The translations under genes and the position numbers were made by a program. From an uncultured Oscillospiraceae bacterium (GTDB taxonomy: Bacteria > Bacillota > Clostridia > Oscillospirales > Oscillospiraceae): a stretch of DNA of 29,148 bases. Positions 1-7,744 of the stretch are shown one piece after another. The number at the start of each line of letters is the position of its first letter. Position 1 is the first letter of the stretch. The stretch covers positions 1 through 29,148 of the forward strand of contig CALWYM010000078.1 of NCBI GenBank assembly GCA_944385775.1. The letters are read 5' to 3'. A model generated the notes under the pieces. It was not told the DNA's origin. It was given only the letters and a program-made list of their open reading frames with translations, and did not search any database.

Positions 1-180
1 ATCCTTGAGCTTAACACCGAACACCCTGTGTTTAAGGTAATGGAAAAGACCATTCACGATGACCCGGAAAAGGCAAAAAAGTACGCAAAACTCCTTTACA
101 ATCAGGCAGTTTTGATTGCCGGTCTTCCCCTTGAGGACCCGTCGGAATACACCGATATGGTCTGCGAGCTGATGAACTGA
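1..180 (+). CDS. htpG: HSP90-family chaperone HtpG, C-terminal end only
   Basis: This is a partial gene: the first 60 codons of the window are open and end in TGA. The translated piece begins ILELNTEHPVFKVME and continues with LLYNQAVLIAGLPLEDP, the pattern of the HSP90 C-terminal dimerisation domain. There, an ILE(L/I)N.xHP stretch precedes a helix with LY.QALL..G..L.DP. HtpG is a cytosolic ATP-dependent chaperone working as a homodimer. The ATPase and middle domains lie outside the window, so completeness cannot be judged. A strong intrinsic terminator starts 11 bases after the stop, making this the last gene of its transcript. Confidence 0.85.
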   Translation: MLELNTEHPVFKVMEKTIHDDPEKAKKYAKLLYNQAVLIAGLPLEDPSEYTDMVCELMN

Positions 181-190
181 ATATAACGCC

Positions 191-226
191 AAAGCCGGAC
201 CACGAAAAGGGTCCGGCTTTCTCTTA
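191..226 (+). terminator. Intrinsic terminator after htpG
   Basis: Perfect 11-bp stem AAAGCCGGACC / GGTCCGGCTTT (191-201 with 210-220), loop of 8 bases, followed by the T-rich run CTCTTATTT. Confidence 0.85.
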
Positions 227-243
227 TTTATCTTCTACCAAAT

Positions 244-273
244 TTTACAAATTTCTTCTTTTGATTGTATTAG
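244..273 (+). promoter_or_regulatory. Possible sigma-A promoter of the SleB-type gene
   Basis: TTTACA (244-249), 18-base spacer, TATTAG (268-273). The -10 matches only 4 of 6, so this is a tentative call. It sits 36 bases before the ATG at 310, and the gene follows a strong terminator, so a promoter is expected here. Confidence 0.35.
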
Positions 274-309
274 AATAATGGAAATTCTTTACAGAAAGGA
301 GAAAGGCAA

Positions 310-1119
310 ATGGTAAACACGGCCATATTGGCGGCGGCTCTTGTCTGCACGCTGTACGCCCCGTCGGAATGTGAGGGCATACGGGTTTTTGCCGAAGAAG
401 TGAGAACTGATATATATGAAAGTGCCTATGTATATGAAAGCGAGGTATATGTGCCTTTGCAGGAGGTATGCGAGACTCTGGGAGCGACGGCTGTTATATG
501 GGACGGCGAGACGGAGGTTATGGAAGTGGAAGCTCCCGGTGCTGTTATCAGGGCCGAGGTTCACGAGCTTTATATGGAGTGCAACGGGCGGTATATTTAC
601 ATACCGGGCGAGGTGCAGTACAGGCATAACAGGGTAATGGTGCCTGCCACCGCAGTGGCGTGGGCATTTGGCGGACAAGCTGAGTATCTCTATGAGGGAA
701 GGGTAGTAAACATATCCACGGGGGAGCCGCCGGAGAGCGGCAGTAGTTTTTACGGAGAAAATGACCTTTACTGGCTTTCAAGGCTTATTGAGGCTGAGGC
801 AGGGGGAGAGAGCATGGAAGGAAAAATTTCCGTAGGCAGCGTTGTAATGAACAGGGTGGAAAGCGATAAGTTTCCGGACACCGTGGAGGAGGTAATATTC
901 GATAAAAAGTTTAATATCCAGTTTTCTCCGGCGTATAACGGCGCCATTTACAATACGCCCTCTGAGGATTCTGTAATTGCGGCGAAGCTGAGCCTTGAGG
1001 GGGCAAAGCCCGTGGAGGACTGCCTTTACTTCTCCGCAGCCAGCCTGAGCAAGACCTGCTGGGCAGCAAAAGCCCTCGGAATATACGATACCATCGGCGG
1101 ACAAACCTTCTACGGCTGA
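310..1119 (+). CDS. Cell wall hydrolase, SleB-type domain behind a copper-amine-oxidase-like N-terminal domain
   Basis: Two parts are visible. Residues about 35-135 resemble the copper amine oxidase N-terminal-like stalk domain common on clostridial secreted proteins (VYVPLQEVCETLGATAVIWD, then NRVMVPATAVAWAFGG). Residues about 153-269 are a Hydrolase_2/SleB-type domain, with the conserved start LSRLIEAEAGGESMEGKISV (candidate catalytic Glu161 or Glu163), then VVMNRV, FSP and the terminal YDTIGGQTFYG. SleB-family enzymes cleave spore-cortex or vegetative peptidoglycan. The first 17 residues are hydrophobic but lack basic residues, so the signal peptide is atypical. The start ATG has a GAAAGGAGAAAGG ribosome site. 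The actual substrate, cortex or vegetative wall, cannot be told. Confidence 0.8.
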   Translation: MVNTAILAAALVCTLYAPSECEGIRVFAEEVRTDIYESAYVYESEVYVPLQEVCETLGATAVIWDGETEVMEVEAPGAVIRAEVHELYMECNGRYIYIPGEVQYRHNRVMVPATAVAWAFGGQAEYLYEGRVVNISTGEPPESGSSFYGENDLYWLSRLIEAEAGGESMEGKISVGSVVMNRVESDKFPDTVEEVIFDKKFNIQFSPAYNGAIYNTPSEDSVIAAKLSLEGAKPVEDCLYFSAASLSKTCWAAKALGIYDTIGGQTFYG

Positions 1120-1140
1120 AACAAGGGACGGGGAAAAGTG

Positions 1141-1169
1141 TTGCATTTCGCCATGATAAAGGTTAAAAT
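1141..1169 (+). promoter_or_regulatory. Sigma-A promoter of the GltD-like gene
   Basis: TTGCAT (1141-1146), spacer exactly 17, TAAAAT (1164-1169). It lies 43 bases ahead of the ATG at 1213. No terminator was seen between the SleB-type gene and this point, so read-through is also possible. Confidence 0.65.
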
Positions 1170-1212
1170 AGTAATCGCATAAGAGAAAAGAGGATAAAGA
1201 AGGGTGATTGCT

Positions 1213-2679
1213 ATGAATAAAAACCTCATTTGCATTGAAAATGGCTCTGAATATACGGATACACGACAGGAAAGGCTTCCTCAGGCGGCACCCTGTGTGT
1301 CGGGCTGTCCCGCCCACGTTGATATACCGGGCTATATTGCCCTTTGTGCCGAGGGAAGGTACGACGAGGCTGCCGACCTTATCCGCCGCGATAATCCGCT
1401 GCCCGGCATTTGCGGACGGATTTGTGTCCACCCATGCGAGCTTGTCTGCCGCCGTGAAAAGGCAGGCGGATATGTGAACATCAGGGATATTAAAAGGGGT
1501 GTAACGCTTAATTGCGGAAAGCCGGAGACAGTAGAAAAGGCTCCCGGTACGGGAAAGCGTATAGCCATTATCGGCGGCGGTCCCTGCGGTCTTACGGCGG
1601 CTTGGAACCTTGCCGTTATGGGTCACAGCGTTAAGATTTTTGAGAAGATGGAAAAGCTTGGCGGAATGCTCCGCTACGGCATACCCAGATACCGTTTGCC
1701 GGAAGATGTGCTTGACGAGGAAATTGAAAATATTCTCTCCTACGGAGTAGAGGCGGAAACCGGAGTTTCGGTAACGGATTACGCCAGTCTTTCCGGCAAG
1801 TTTGATAGGGTGGTAATTGCTATTGGAGACCAGAAGGACAGAAAAATCGGTATTCCGGGAGAGGAAGGCGACGGAGTTTACTCCGCTGTGGATTTCTTAA
1901 GAGAACTTGGAGAAGGGCACCGTCATGACCTTTCCGGCAAAACCGTCTGCGTTGTGGGCGGCGGAAACGTGGCAATGGATTCCGTCAGAAGCGCCGTGCG
2001 CCTTGGAGCGAAGAAAGTCATACTTGCATACCGCAGAGCTGTCGAGCAGATGCCTGCCGACCCGGACGAGATTGAAAGCTCCCAGGAGGAAGGCGTTGTA
2101 TTCGATTTGCTTCAGGCGCCGTACATGGTTGAGCGTGACGGAAACGGGCACGTGACAGCCTTCGTTACGACTCCCCAGCGTCTTGTTGACGACGAAAATG
2201 GAGGACGACCAAAGCCTGTACCGGTGGAGGGTGCCGAAAAGCACAGAATAGAATGCGACATGGTAATCTCAGCTATCGGGCAGTCCCTGGACGAGGAAGG
2301 TCTTTCACAAAGCGGCATTGAGACGAAGTGGGGCAGGATTGTGACAAATGAGGATTACTCCATTCCCGGAACCGAGGGGGTATATGCCGGCGGCGACAGC
2401 GTTACTGGTCCCGATACGGTAATATCCGCCATTAACGCGGGAAAAAAGATTGCCTATGACATTGACCGCTCACTGGGCTATGACCATAAGATTATCTCAA
2501 AAATTGAGATTCCAAAGCCGTGGATTCCGGAGAAGCCCACAGCCAGAGCTGCTGTGATTAAGGCTGATATGGAAACAAGGCTTAACACATTCCAGGAATG
2601 TGAAAGAGGTCTTTCACCGGAGGACCTTTTAAAGGAGTGCCATCGCTGCCTCAGATGTGACAGGGTAATTTTTAAATAA
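1213..2679 (+). CDS. NAD(P)H-dependent Fe-S flavoprotein, glutamate synthase small subunit/NfnB-like
   Basis: 488 residues. The N-terminal Fe-S domain has cysteines at 28, 32, 67, 71, 75 and 79 (CVSGCPAHVDIPGY, then GICGRICVHPCELVC). A first dinucleotide fold follows (GGGPCGL, 121-127, FAD), then a second (GGGNVAMD, 249-256, NAD(P)H), a C-terminal FAD motif (GVYAGGDSVTGPDTVISA) and a terminal CHRCLRC cluster (476-482). The family passes electrons between NAD(P)H and an Fe-S partner, as GltD does for GltB or NfnB for NfnA. No GltB, NfnA or hydrogenase subunit lies beside it, so the partner is unknown. I chose ATG 1213 over an in-frame GTG at 1204 because AAGAAGGG (1197-1204) would overlap the GTG but is well spaced for the ATG. 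Confidence 0.8.
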   Translation: MNKNLICIENGSEYTDTRQERLPQAAPCVSGCPAHVDIPGYIALCAEGRYDEAADLIRRDNPLPGICGRICVHPCELVCRREKAGGYVNIRDIKRGVTLNCGKPETVEKAPGTGKRIAIIGGGPCGLTAAWNLAVMGHSVKIFEKMEKLGGMLRYGIPRYRLPEDVLDEEIENILSYGVEAETGVSVTDYASLSGKFDRVVIAIGDQKDRKIGIPGEEGDGVYSAVDFLRELGEGHRHDLSGKTVCVVGGGNVAMDSVRSAVRLGAKKVILAYRRAVEQMPADPDEIESSQEEGVVFDLLQAPYMVERDGNGHVTAFVTTPQRLVDDENGGRPKPVPVEGAEKHRIECDMVISAIGQSLDEEGLSQSGIETKWGRIVTNEDYSIPGTEGVYAGGDSVTGPDTVISAINAGKKIAYDIDRSLGYDHKIISKIEIPKPWIPEKPTARAAVIKADMETRLNTFQECERGLSPEDLLKECHRCLRCDRVIFK

Positions 2680-2684
2680 GAAAA

Positions 2685-2720
2685 TACGGCGGCAGTTTCT
2701 GCCGCCGTAATTTTGTTTTT
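2685..2720 (+). terminator. Intrinsic terminator after the GltD-like gene
   Basis: Perfect 11-bp stem TACGGCGGCAG / CTGCCGCCGTA (2685-2695 with 2699-2709), triloop TTT, then ATTTTGTTTTT. Confidence 0.9.
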
Positions 2721-2743
2721 ATGGGGATTTAACTGAAAAATGC

Positions 2744-2772
2744 TTTTAAAACAGGCGGGATTATGGTAAAAT
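2744..2772 (+). promoter_or_regulatory. Sigma-A promoter of the phosphofructokinase gene
   Basis: Extended -10 TGGTAAAAT, with TAAAAT at 2767-2772. The weak -35 TTTTAA (2744-2749) sits 17 bases upstream. It lies between the preceding terminator and the gene. Confidence 0.55.
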
Positions 2773-2802
2773 ACAGATAAAATGAAAGGGAGTGGCATAG
2801 AT

Positions 2803-3897
2803 ATGAAAAGAATTGGAATGCTCACCAGCGGAGGAGACTGCCAGGCGCTCAACGCCACAATGAGAGGCGTTGCCAAGACGCTTTACAACCTTTACGATGA
2901 AAGCGTTGAGATTTACGGATTTATAGATGGATATAAGGGGCTTATGTATGAGGATTACCGAAAGATGTCAAAGGACGACTTTACGGGGATTCTTACAATA
3001 GGGGGGACAATCCTCGGTTCAAGCCGCCAGCCCTTTAAGAAGATGAGAGAGCCAGATCCTAACGGTCTTGACAAAGTGGAGGCAATGAAAACGACCTACC
3101 GCAGGCTCAGGCTTGACTGCCTTGTTATTTTGGGCGGAAACGGAAGCCAGAAGACGGCAAACCTTCTCAGCGAGGAGGGGCTTAATATTATTGGTCTGCC
3201 AAAGACCATTGACAACGACCTCTGGGGTACCGACATGACCTTCGGTTTTCAAAGTGCCGTGGATATAGCCACTAATGTTATCGACTGCATACACACAACG
3301 GCGGCGTCCCATAACCGTATATTTATTGTCGAGATAATGGGACACGGCGCAGGCTGGCTTACACTGAACGCAGGTATGGCGGGCGGCGCGGATATTATAC
3401 TTATTCCTGAAATACCATATAATATAGAAAGCGTTATAGATACCGTTATTCACAGGGCAAACAAAGGTCACGGTTTTACCATAATCGCCGTTGCCGAGGG
3501 CGCTAAAACGATGGAGGACGCGACTCTTTCAAAGAAAGATTATAAAAAACGTGTGGAGAAAATGCTGAAAAGCTATCCCTCCATCTCCTATGAGATTGCC
3601 GCCCAGATAACAGCGGCCTGTGGTCAGGAGGTCAGGGTCACAGTTCCCGGTCATATGCAGCGCGGCGGCGCTCCTGACCCATACGACAGGGTGCTGTCCT
3701 CCCGTATGGGCGCCCATGCGGCGCTGATGATTTCCAGGGAGGAATATGGACAAATGGTGGCAATCAAAAATAGCACCGTTTGCTCCGTACCGCTTAAGGA
3801 GATTGCCGGAAAACTTAAAACCGTAGACCCGGACTCCGATATTATCAGGGAAGCCAGGCTTTTGGGTATTAAGTTCGGCGATGAGAAAATAAAATAA
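2803..3897 (+). CDS. 6-phosphofructokinase, PfkA superfamily
   Basis: 364 residues. It phosphorylates fructose 6-phosphate in glycolysis, using ATP or pyrophosphate depending on subtype. Visible motifs are the phosphate-donor loop LTSGGDCQALNA (7-18), LGGNGSQKTAN (110-120), PKTIDNDLWGTD (133-144; Asp137 is the expected catalytic base) and MGHGAGWL (179-186). Gly114 stands where ATP-users have Gly and PPi-users have Asp, which favours ATP. However, Lys134 in PKTIDND is the residue typical of PPi-type and mixed clades, and Asn113 replaces the usual Asp of GGDG. The donor is therefore unsettled. I chose ATG 2803, which has an AAAGGGAGTGG ribosome site; an in-frame ATG at 2782 would place that site inside the gene. 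It has its own promoter and terminator. Confidence 0.88.
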   Translation: MKRIGMLTSGGDCQALNATMRGVAKTLYNLYDESVEIYGFIDGYKGLMYEDYRKMSKDDFTGILTIGGTILGSSRQPFKKMREPDPNGLDKVEAMKTTYRRLRLDCLVILGGNGSQKTANLLSEEGLNIIGLPKTIDNDLWGTDMTFGFQSAVDIATNVIDCIHTTAASHNRIFIVEIMGHGAGWLTLNAGMAGGADIILIPEIPYNIESVIDTVIHRANKGHGFTIIAVAEGAKTMEDATLSKKDYKKRVEKMLKSYPSISYEIAAQITAACGQEVRVTVPGHMQRGGAPDPYDRVLSSRMGAHAALMISREEYGQMVAIKNSTVCSVPLKEIAGKLKTVDPDSDIIREARLLGIKFGDEKIK

Positions 3898-3905
3898 AGC
3901 CCTCT

Positions 3906-3951
3906 GGGACCGGTACGTCAGACTGTACCGGTCCCTCTTGTTATTGTTTTT
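3906..3951 (+). terminator. Intrinsic terminator after phosphofructokinase
   Basis: Perfect 11-bp stem GGGACCGGTAC / GTACCGGTCCC (3906-3916 with 3925-3935), 8-base loop, then TCTTGTTATTGTTTTT. Confidence 0.85.
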
Positions 3952-4018
3952 GACGTAGCAGGTAATAAAATTTACACAGATTTTACAAAATTTACGGGAA
4001 AAAACAGGGAGAAAATGC

Positions 4019-4046
4019 TTGAAATTTAATATTATTGTGTTAATAT
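4019..4046 (+). promoter_or_regulatory. Possible sigma-A promoter of ppk
   Basis: TTGAAA (4019-4024), 16-base spacer, TAATAT (4041-4046). The surroundings are very AT-rich, so other -10 registers are possible. Confidence 0.5.
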
Positions 4047-4099
4047 ATCCTGTATGAAGTTTCAAAGTAATAAAAGATCTATGTAAGTGGTGCTGAATT

Positions 4100-6532
4100 A
4101 TGGAAGATAATGTTAAGATGACAGAGAAGGGAAAAAAGTTGGAGGTAGCGCCCTGCTTTGTAAACAGGGAGCTTAGCTGGCTTAAATTTAATGAGCGTGT
4201 TTTGGAGGAGGCAAGGGATCAGAGAAATCCACTTTGTGAAAGGCTTAATTTTGCCTCCATATTCCAGTCAAATCTGGACGAGTTTTTCATGGTCAGGGTA
4301 GGTATGCTTTGCGACAGGCTTAAAAGCAAGGACAGGGAAGACAAGACAAACATGACCTACCGTCAGCAGCTTGACGCTGTTCTTGACAGAACAAAGCAGC
4401 TTCTTGAGGACAGGGACAAGGTGGTGCGGAGCCTTTTTAAGGAGCTTCGTGGCTACGGTGTCAGCGTTGCCGGGTTCGGAAGTCTTTCAGATAAGGCGAA
4501 AATTTATTTGGAGAACTATTTTAAAACTGATGTTATGCCCATGCTGTCTCCTCAGGTTGTGAGCAAAAAGCAGCCGTTTCCATTTTTGCAGAACAAGGGA
4601 ATATATGTTGTCGTCTCGCTGGAAAGCAAAAATGACGACAGGGTTGGGATAATCCCCTGTGGGGGAGGAATGCTCCGCCGCCTTGTACAGGTACCGGGTG
4701 AGAAAAATAAGTATGTCCTTATGGAGGATATTATTCTTCAGTTTACGCCAAAGGTTTTTGACCGGTACCGTGTGGGGAACAAGGCTCTTATACGCATTGT
4801 GCGAAATGCGGATCTTGATATGGACGACATTTCCGATAATGACTACCGAAGCGGTATGGAAAAGCTGCTCCGCAGGAGAAAAAGACTTCAGCCCGTTAAG
4901 CTTGAGTATCACGGAAAGCTTGAGGGAAAGGAGCTTTTCACCGTTTGTCAGTACTTAAATCTGCCAAAAAAACAGGCATTTTGTGTAAATTCATATCTTG
5001 ATTTAGGCTTTGTCGATTATATTCGCGATATACTCCGTGACAAGAAGGAGCTTTTCTACCGGCGGCGTTTTCCGCAGCAGTCTGCGAATGTGGATTTAAG
5101 CGTGCCTGTTATAGAGCAAATCCGCAAAAAGGATATACTTCTTGCCTATCCATATGAGAGCATACGTCCGTTTCAAAATCTTCTCAGCGAGGCTGGACGT
5201 GACCCGGATGTTGTGAGCATAAAGATGACCCTTTACCGTGTGGCGAGAAACAGCATGGTTATAGAGGCGCTGGCGGAGGCGGCTCAAAACGGCAAGGAGG
5301 TTGTGGTGCTGGTAGAGCTTCGGGCAAGGTTTGACGAGGAAAACAATATCGGCTGGTCCCGGGTGCTGGAGGAGGCAGGCTGCCGTGTAATCTACGGGCT
5401 GGACGGTCTTAAGGTTCACTCAAAGCTTATGCTTATCACAAGGCGGAGAGGGGAAGGGGCTGAGTACATCACCCAAATCGGCACCGGAAACTACAACGAA
5501 AACACTGTAAGGGCATATACGGACTACGCGCTTATGACGGCAAATCAGCAGATTGGTCAGGAAGCGGCGAATTTCTTTAACTGTCTCAGCATGGGAGAAA
5601 CCGTGGAGGAGACGCGGTGCCTGCTTGTTGCGCCCCACTGCCTCAGAAGCCGCATAATTGAGATGATTGACCAGGAAATTGAGGAAGCCAAAATGGGTAA
5701 CGCCGCCTATGTAGGCGTTAAGCTCAACGGTCTTACTGATAAGGGACTGATAGAGAAATTTATCGAGGCAAGCAGAGCCGGCGTTAAGATTGACCTTATT
5801 GTCCGCGGAATATGCTGCATTATCGGCGGTGTTCCCGGTTATACCGATAATGTCCGCGTGATAAGCATTGTGGGCAGATACCTTGAACACGCCAGAATAT
5901 ATATTTTCGGCGTGGGTGAAAGGCGAAAACTTTACATTTCCTCCGCGGATTTTATGACGAGAAATACAATGTACCGTGTTGAGGTGGCGGTGCCCATATA
6001 TGACGAGGGCATAAGGGCAAGACTTGAGCATATGTTTGAGATTCAGCTCCGTGATAATGTTAAGGCCAGGGTCCAGCAGCCTGACGGCACATATGTATAT
6101 GTGAAAAATGATCTTCCGCCCCTTGAGGCGCAGGAGTTTTTCTTTGACGAAGCTACAAAGGGGCTGTGGGTGGACAGCGGAGCAAAGCCGACTGAAACCG
6201 AGCCGGAAATAAATGAGGAGCCAAAGACAGAGCCTGAGTCGTCAGGGCAGCTCGGCGAGGAGAATCCCCAGCCTTCCCAGCCGGCTGCGGCAAGTGTCAG
6301 AGAGCAGCCGGAAATCGAGCCTTCCGGAAAAGTTGAGCCCGAACCAGAAAAGCAGCCGGAAACCGAGACAGCAGGTCAGTCCGGAAACGGCGGTTTAGGG
6401 CAGGAGGCTTCCCAGGTACGGGACAAAAAAGCAAATGTAATTGAGGAGACAGCAGCCGTAGGCTACGCTGCTGTAAGCAGGGTAAAGCGAGGATTTAAAA
6501 TTATAAAGGCGCTTTTCGGAAGAAAGCAGTAA
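4100..6532 (+). CDS. ppk1: Polyphosphate kinase 1 with a long C-terminal extension
   Basis: 810 residues, against roughly 690-720 for most PPK1. The enzyme reversibly transfers the ATP terminal phosphate to inorganic polyphosphate. The N-terminal domain opens with NRELSWLKFNERVLEEA (22-38). The two active-site histidines are visible: His440 in KVHSKLMLI, the phosphorylated residue by homology to E. coli His435, and His597 in YLEHARIYIFG (E. coli His592). The PPK core ends near residue 690. Beyond it are about 90 residues rich in Glu, Pro, Gln and Ser, then a basic, possibly amphipathic tail (SRVKRGFKIIKALFGRKQ). The extension is discussed as a finding. The start ATG has only a weak AAGTGGTG ribosome site. 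The gene is monocistronic and ends at a terminator shared with the opposing operon. Confidence 0.93.
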   Translation: MEDNVKMTEKGKKLEVAPCFVNRELSWLKFNERVLEEARDQRNPLCERLNFASIFQSNLDEFFMVRVGMLCDRLKSKDREDKTNMTYRQQLDAVLDRTKQLLEDRDKVVRSLFKELRGYGVSVAGFGSLSDKAKIYLENYFKTDVMPMLSPQVVSKKQPFPFLQNKGIYVVVSLESKNDDRVGIIPCGGGMLRRLVQVPGEKNKYVLMEDIILQFTPKVFDRYRVGNKALIRIVRNADLDMDDISDNDYRSGMEKLLRRRKRLQPVKLEYHGKLEGKELFTVCQYLNLPKKQAFCVNSYLDLGFVDYIRDILRDKKELFYRRRFPQQSANVDLSVPVIEQIRKKDILLAYPYESIRPFQNLLSEAGRDPDVVSIKMTLYRVARNSMVIEALAEAAQNGKEVVVLVELRARFDEENNIGWSRVLEEAGCRVIYGLDGLKVHSKLMLITRRRGEGAEYITQIGTGNYNENTVRAYTDYALMTANQQIGQEAANFFNCLSMGETVEETRCLLVAPHCLRSRIIEMIDQEIEEAKMGNAAYVGVKLNGLTDKGLIEKFIEASRAGVKIDLIVRGICCIIGGVPGYTDNVRVISIVGRYLEHARIYIFGVGERRKLYISSADFMTRNTMYRVEVAVPIYDEGIRARLEHMFEIQLRDNVKARVQQPDGTYVYVKNDLPPLEAQEFFFDEATKGLWVDSGAKPTETEPEINEEPKTEPESSGQLGEENPQPSQPAAASVREQPEIEPSGKVEPEPEKQPETETAGQSGNGGLGQEASQVRDKKANVIEETAAVGYAAVSRVKRGFKIIKALFGRKQ

Positions 6533-6536
6533 AAGT

Positions 6537-6573
6537 AAAAGGAAGAAGCAAAAAACGCTTCTTCCTTTTTTAT
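6537..6573. terminator. Bidirectional intrinsic terminator between ppk and the opposing operon
   Basis: Stem AAAAGGAAGAAGC / GCTTCTTCCTTTT (6537-6549 with 6557-6569), loop AAAAAAC, with T-rich flanks on both strands. The minus-strand YaiI/YqxD gene stops at 6570, so the convergent transcripts share the element. Confidence 0.85.
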
Positions 6574-7001
6574 TTGGGCAAAAGTTCTGTTAAAGCCTCC
6601 AGAAAGGCTTTGTCGTCGGCGGGTTTTCTTTTTGGCGGTCCCTTCAGATGACTTCCCGAGGAGCGGAGCTTTTTCGATATGTGACGTGACATAAGAAGCG
6701 CGTCAATATTGCCCTCTGTAAACCGAAGCCCGTTCTGGTTTATGACAAGGGCGCCCTTTGCAAGACACATGGCAGCAAGACCGTAATCCTGCGTGACTAC
6801 AATGTCCCCAGGTTCCACCCTGTTTACAAGGGCAAAGTCCACGCTGTCAGAGCCCCGGGAGATTATGACAGTCTCAGCTCCATCACGGTAAATTTCGTGG
6901 GAGGTGTCGCAAAGTATCAGGCAGCTTACACTGCGGCGCAGCGCCTCTTTGACAGTTATGTCCACAACGGGGCAGCCGTCGGCGTCAATTAAAACCTTCA
7001 T
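6570..7001 (-). CDS. YaiI/YqxD family (UPF0178, DUF188) protein
   Basis: 143 residues. The start MKVLIDADGCPVVDITVKEA, the HEIYRDGAETVIISRG and DSVDFALVNRVEPGDIVVTQ stretches, and the terminal GPPKRKPADDKAFLEAL are typical of the UPF0178/YaiI-YqxD family. The family has a PIN-like fold with conserved acidic residues (Asp7, Asp64, Asp77 region) suggesting a nuclease, but no activity is established to my knowledge. The start has an AGGGTGA ribosome site overlapping the TcdA stop; the coding regions are 6 bases apart. It is the last gene of the six-gene minus-strand operon that begins with sdaAB. Confidence 0.88.
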   Translation of the reverse strand: MKVLIDADGCPVVDITVKEALRRSVSCLILCDTSHEIYRDGAETVIISRGSDSVDFALVNRVEPGDIVVTQDYGLAAMCLAKGALVINQNGLRFTEGNIDALLMSRHISKKLRSSGSHLKGPPKRKPADDKAFLEALTELLPK

Positions 7002-7007
7002 TATAAA

Positions 7008-7742
7008 TCACCCTGAATTTGTAAGGTCGCGGATTACCTCACCTGCGATTATAAGACCGGCAACGGAGGGCACAAAGGAGACGGAGCCGGGAATGGCACG
7101 GCGTCCCTGGGGAAGAGCTTCCTGCTGAACTCCGGATTTTTCCGGCGGCAGCGGGGAAATGGGAATTTCCTCTGAATACAGCACTTTAAGGTGGTATATT
7201 CCCCGGCTTTTAAGCTCCCTTCTCATTACCCTGGCAAGAGGGCATATTTTTGTTTCCGATATGTCGGCAATTTTAAAGGATGTGGGGTCAAGCTTATTTC
7301 CCGTACCCATGGAGCTTATAATGGGAACTCCAAGCTCCTTTGCCGTAACCGCAAGGCAAAGCTTTCCCGTAACGGTGTCGATGGCGTCTACAATATAGTC
7401 AAAGCTGCCAAGGTCAAATTCGCCGACGGTTTCAGGAGTGAAGAATGTCCTTGAAACGGACACGTTGCAGTCCGGGTTAATGTCAAGGATACGGTCCCGG
7501 GCAACCTCAACCTTATACTTTCCTACGGTGGAGTGAAGGGCAATGAGCTGGCGATTTATGTTTGTAACTGATACGGTATCGTTATCCACCAAAAGAAGGC
7601 TGCCTACGCCGCACCTGGCAAGTCCCTCCGCAACAAAGCTGCCCACGCCGCCGACACCGAAAAGGGCTACACGGCTTTTTTGCAGCTTTGAAATACCTTC
7701 CTGCCCTAAAAGCAGGGCTGTTCTGGAATACCACTTATCCAT
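7008..7742 (-). CDS. tcdA: tRNA threonylcarbamoyladenosine dehydratase (TcdA/CsdL, ThiF/E1-like)
   Basis: 244 residues. TcdA uses ATP to cyclise t6A to ct6A at position 37 of ANN-decoding tRNAs. It opens with WYSRTALLLGQEGISKLQKS and the nucleotide-binding GVGGVGSFVAEGLARCGVG. It continues with VDNDTVSVTNINRQLIAL (Asp and the R/Q of the E1 core), a VDAIDTVTGKL segment, CPLARVMRRELKSRGI, and the family's closing PGSVSFVPSVAGLIIAGEVI. Length is normal. GAGGAA lies ahead of the ATG. Only two bases separate it from the upstream unknown gene, so the two are probably co-translated. With MnmA upstream it gives the operon a tRNA-modification theme. Confidence 0.9.
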   Translation of the reverse strand: MDKWYSRTALLLGQEGISKLQKSRVALFGVGGVGSFVAEGLARCGVGSLLLVDNDTVSVTNINRQLIALHSTVGKYKVEVARDRILDINPDCNVSVSRTFFTPETVGEFDLGSFDYIVDAIDTVTGKLCLAVTAKELGVPIISSMGTGNKLDPTSFKIADISETKICPLARVMRRELKSRGIYHLKVLYSEEIPISPLPPEKSGVQQEALPQGRRAIPGSVSFVPSVAGLIIAGEVIRDLTNSG

Positions 7743-7744
7743 TT

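Noticed and set aside
778..1626. 282-codon open frame on the minus strand
   Set aside because: It overlaps two well-supported plus-strand genes and their promoter, and no motif or ribosome site supports it.
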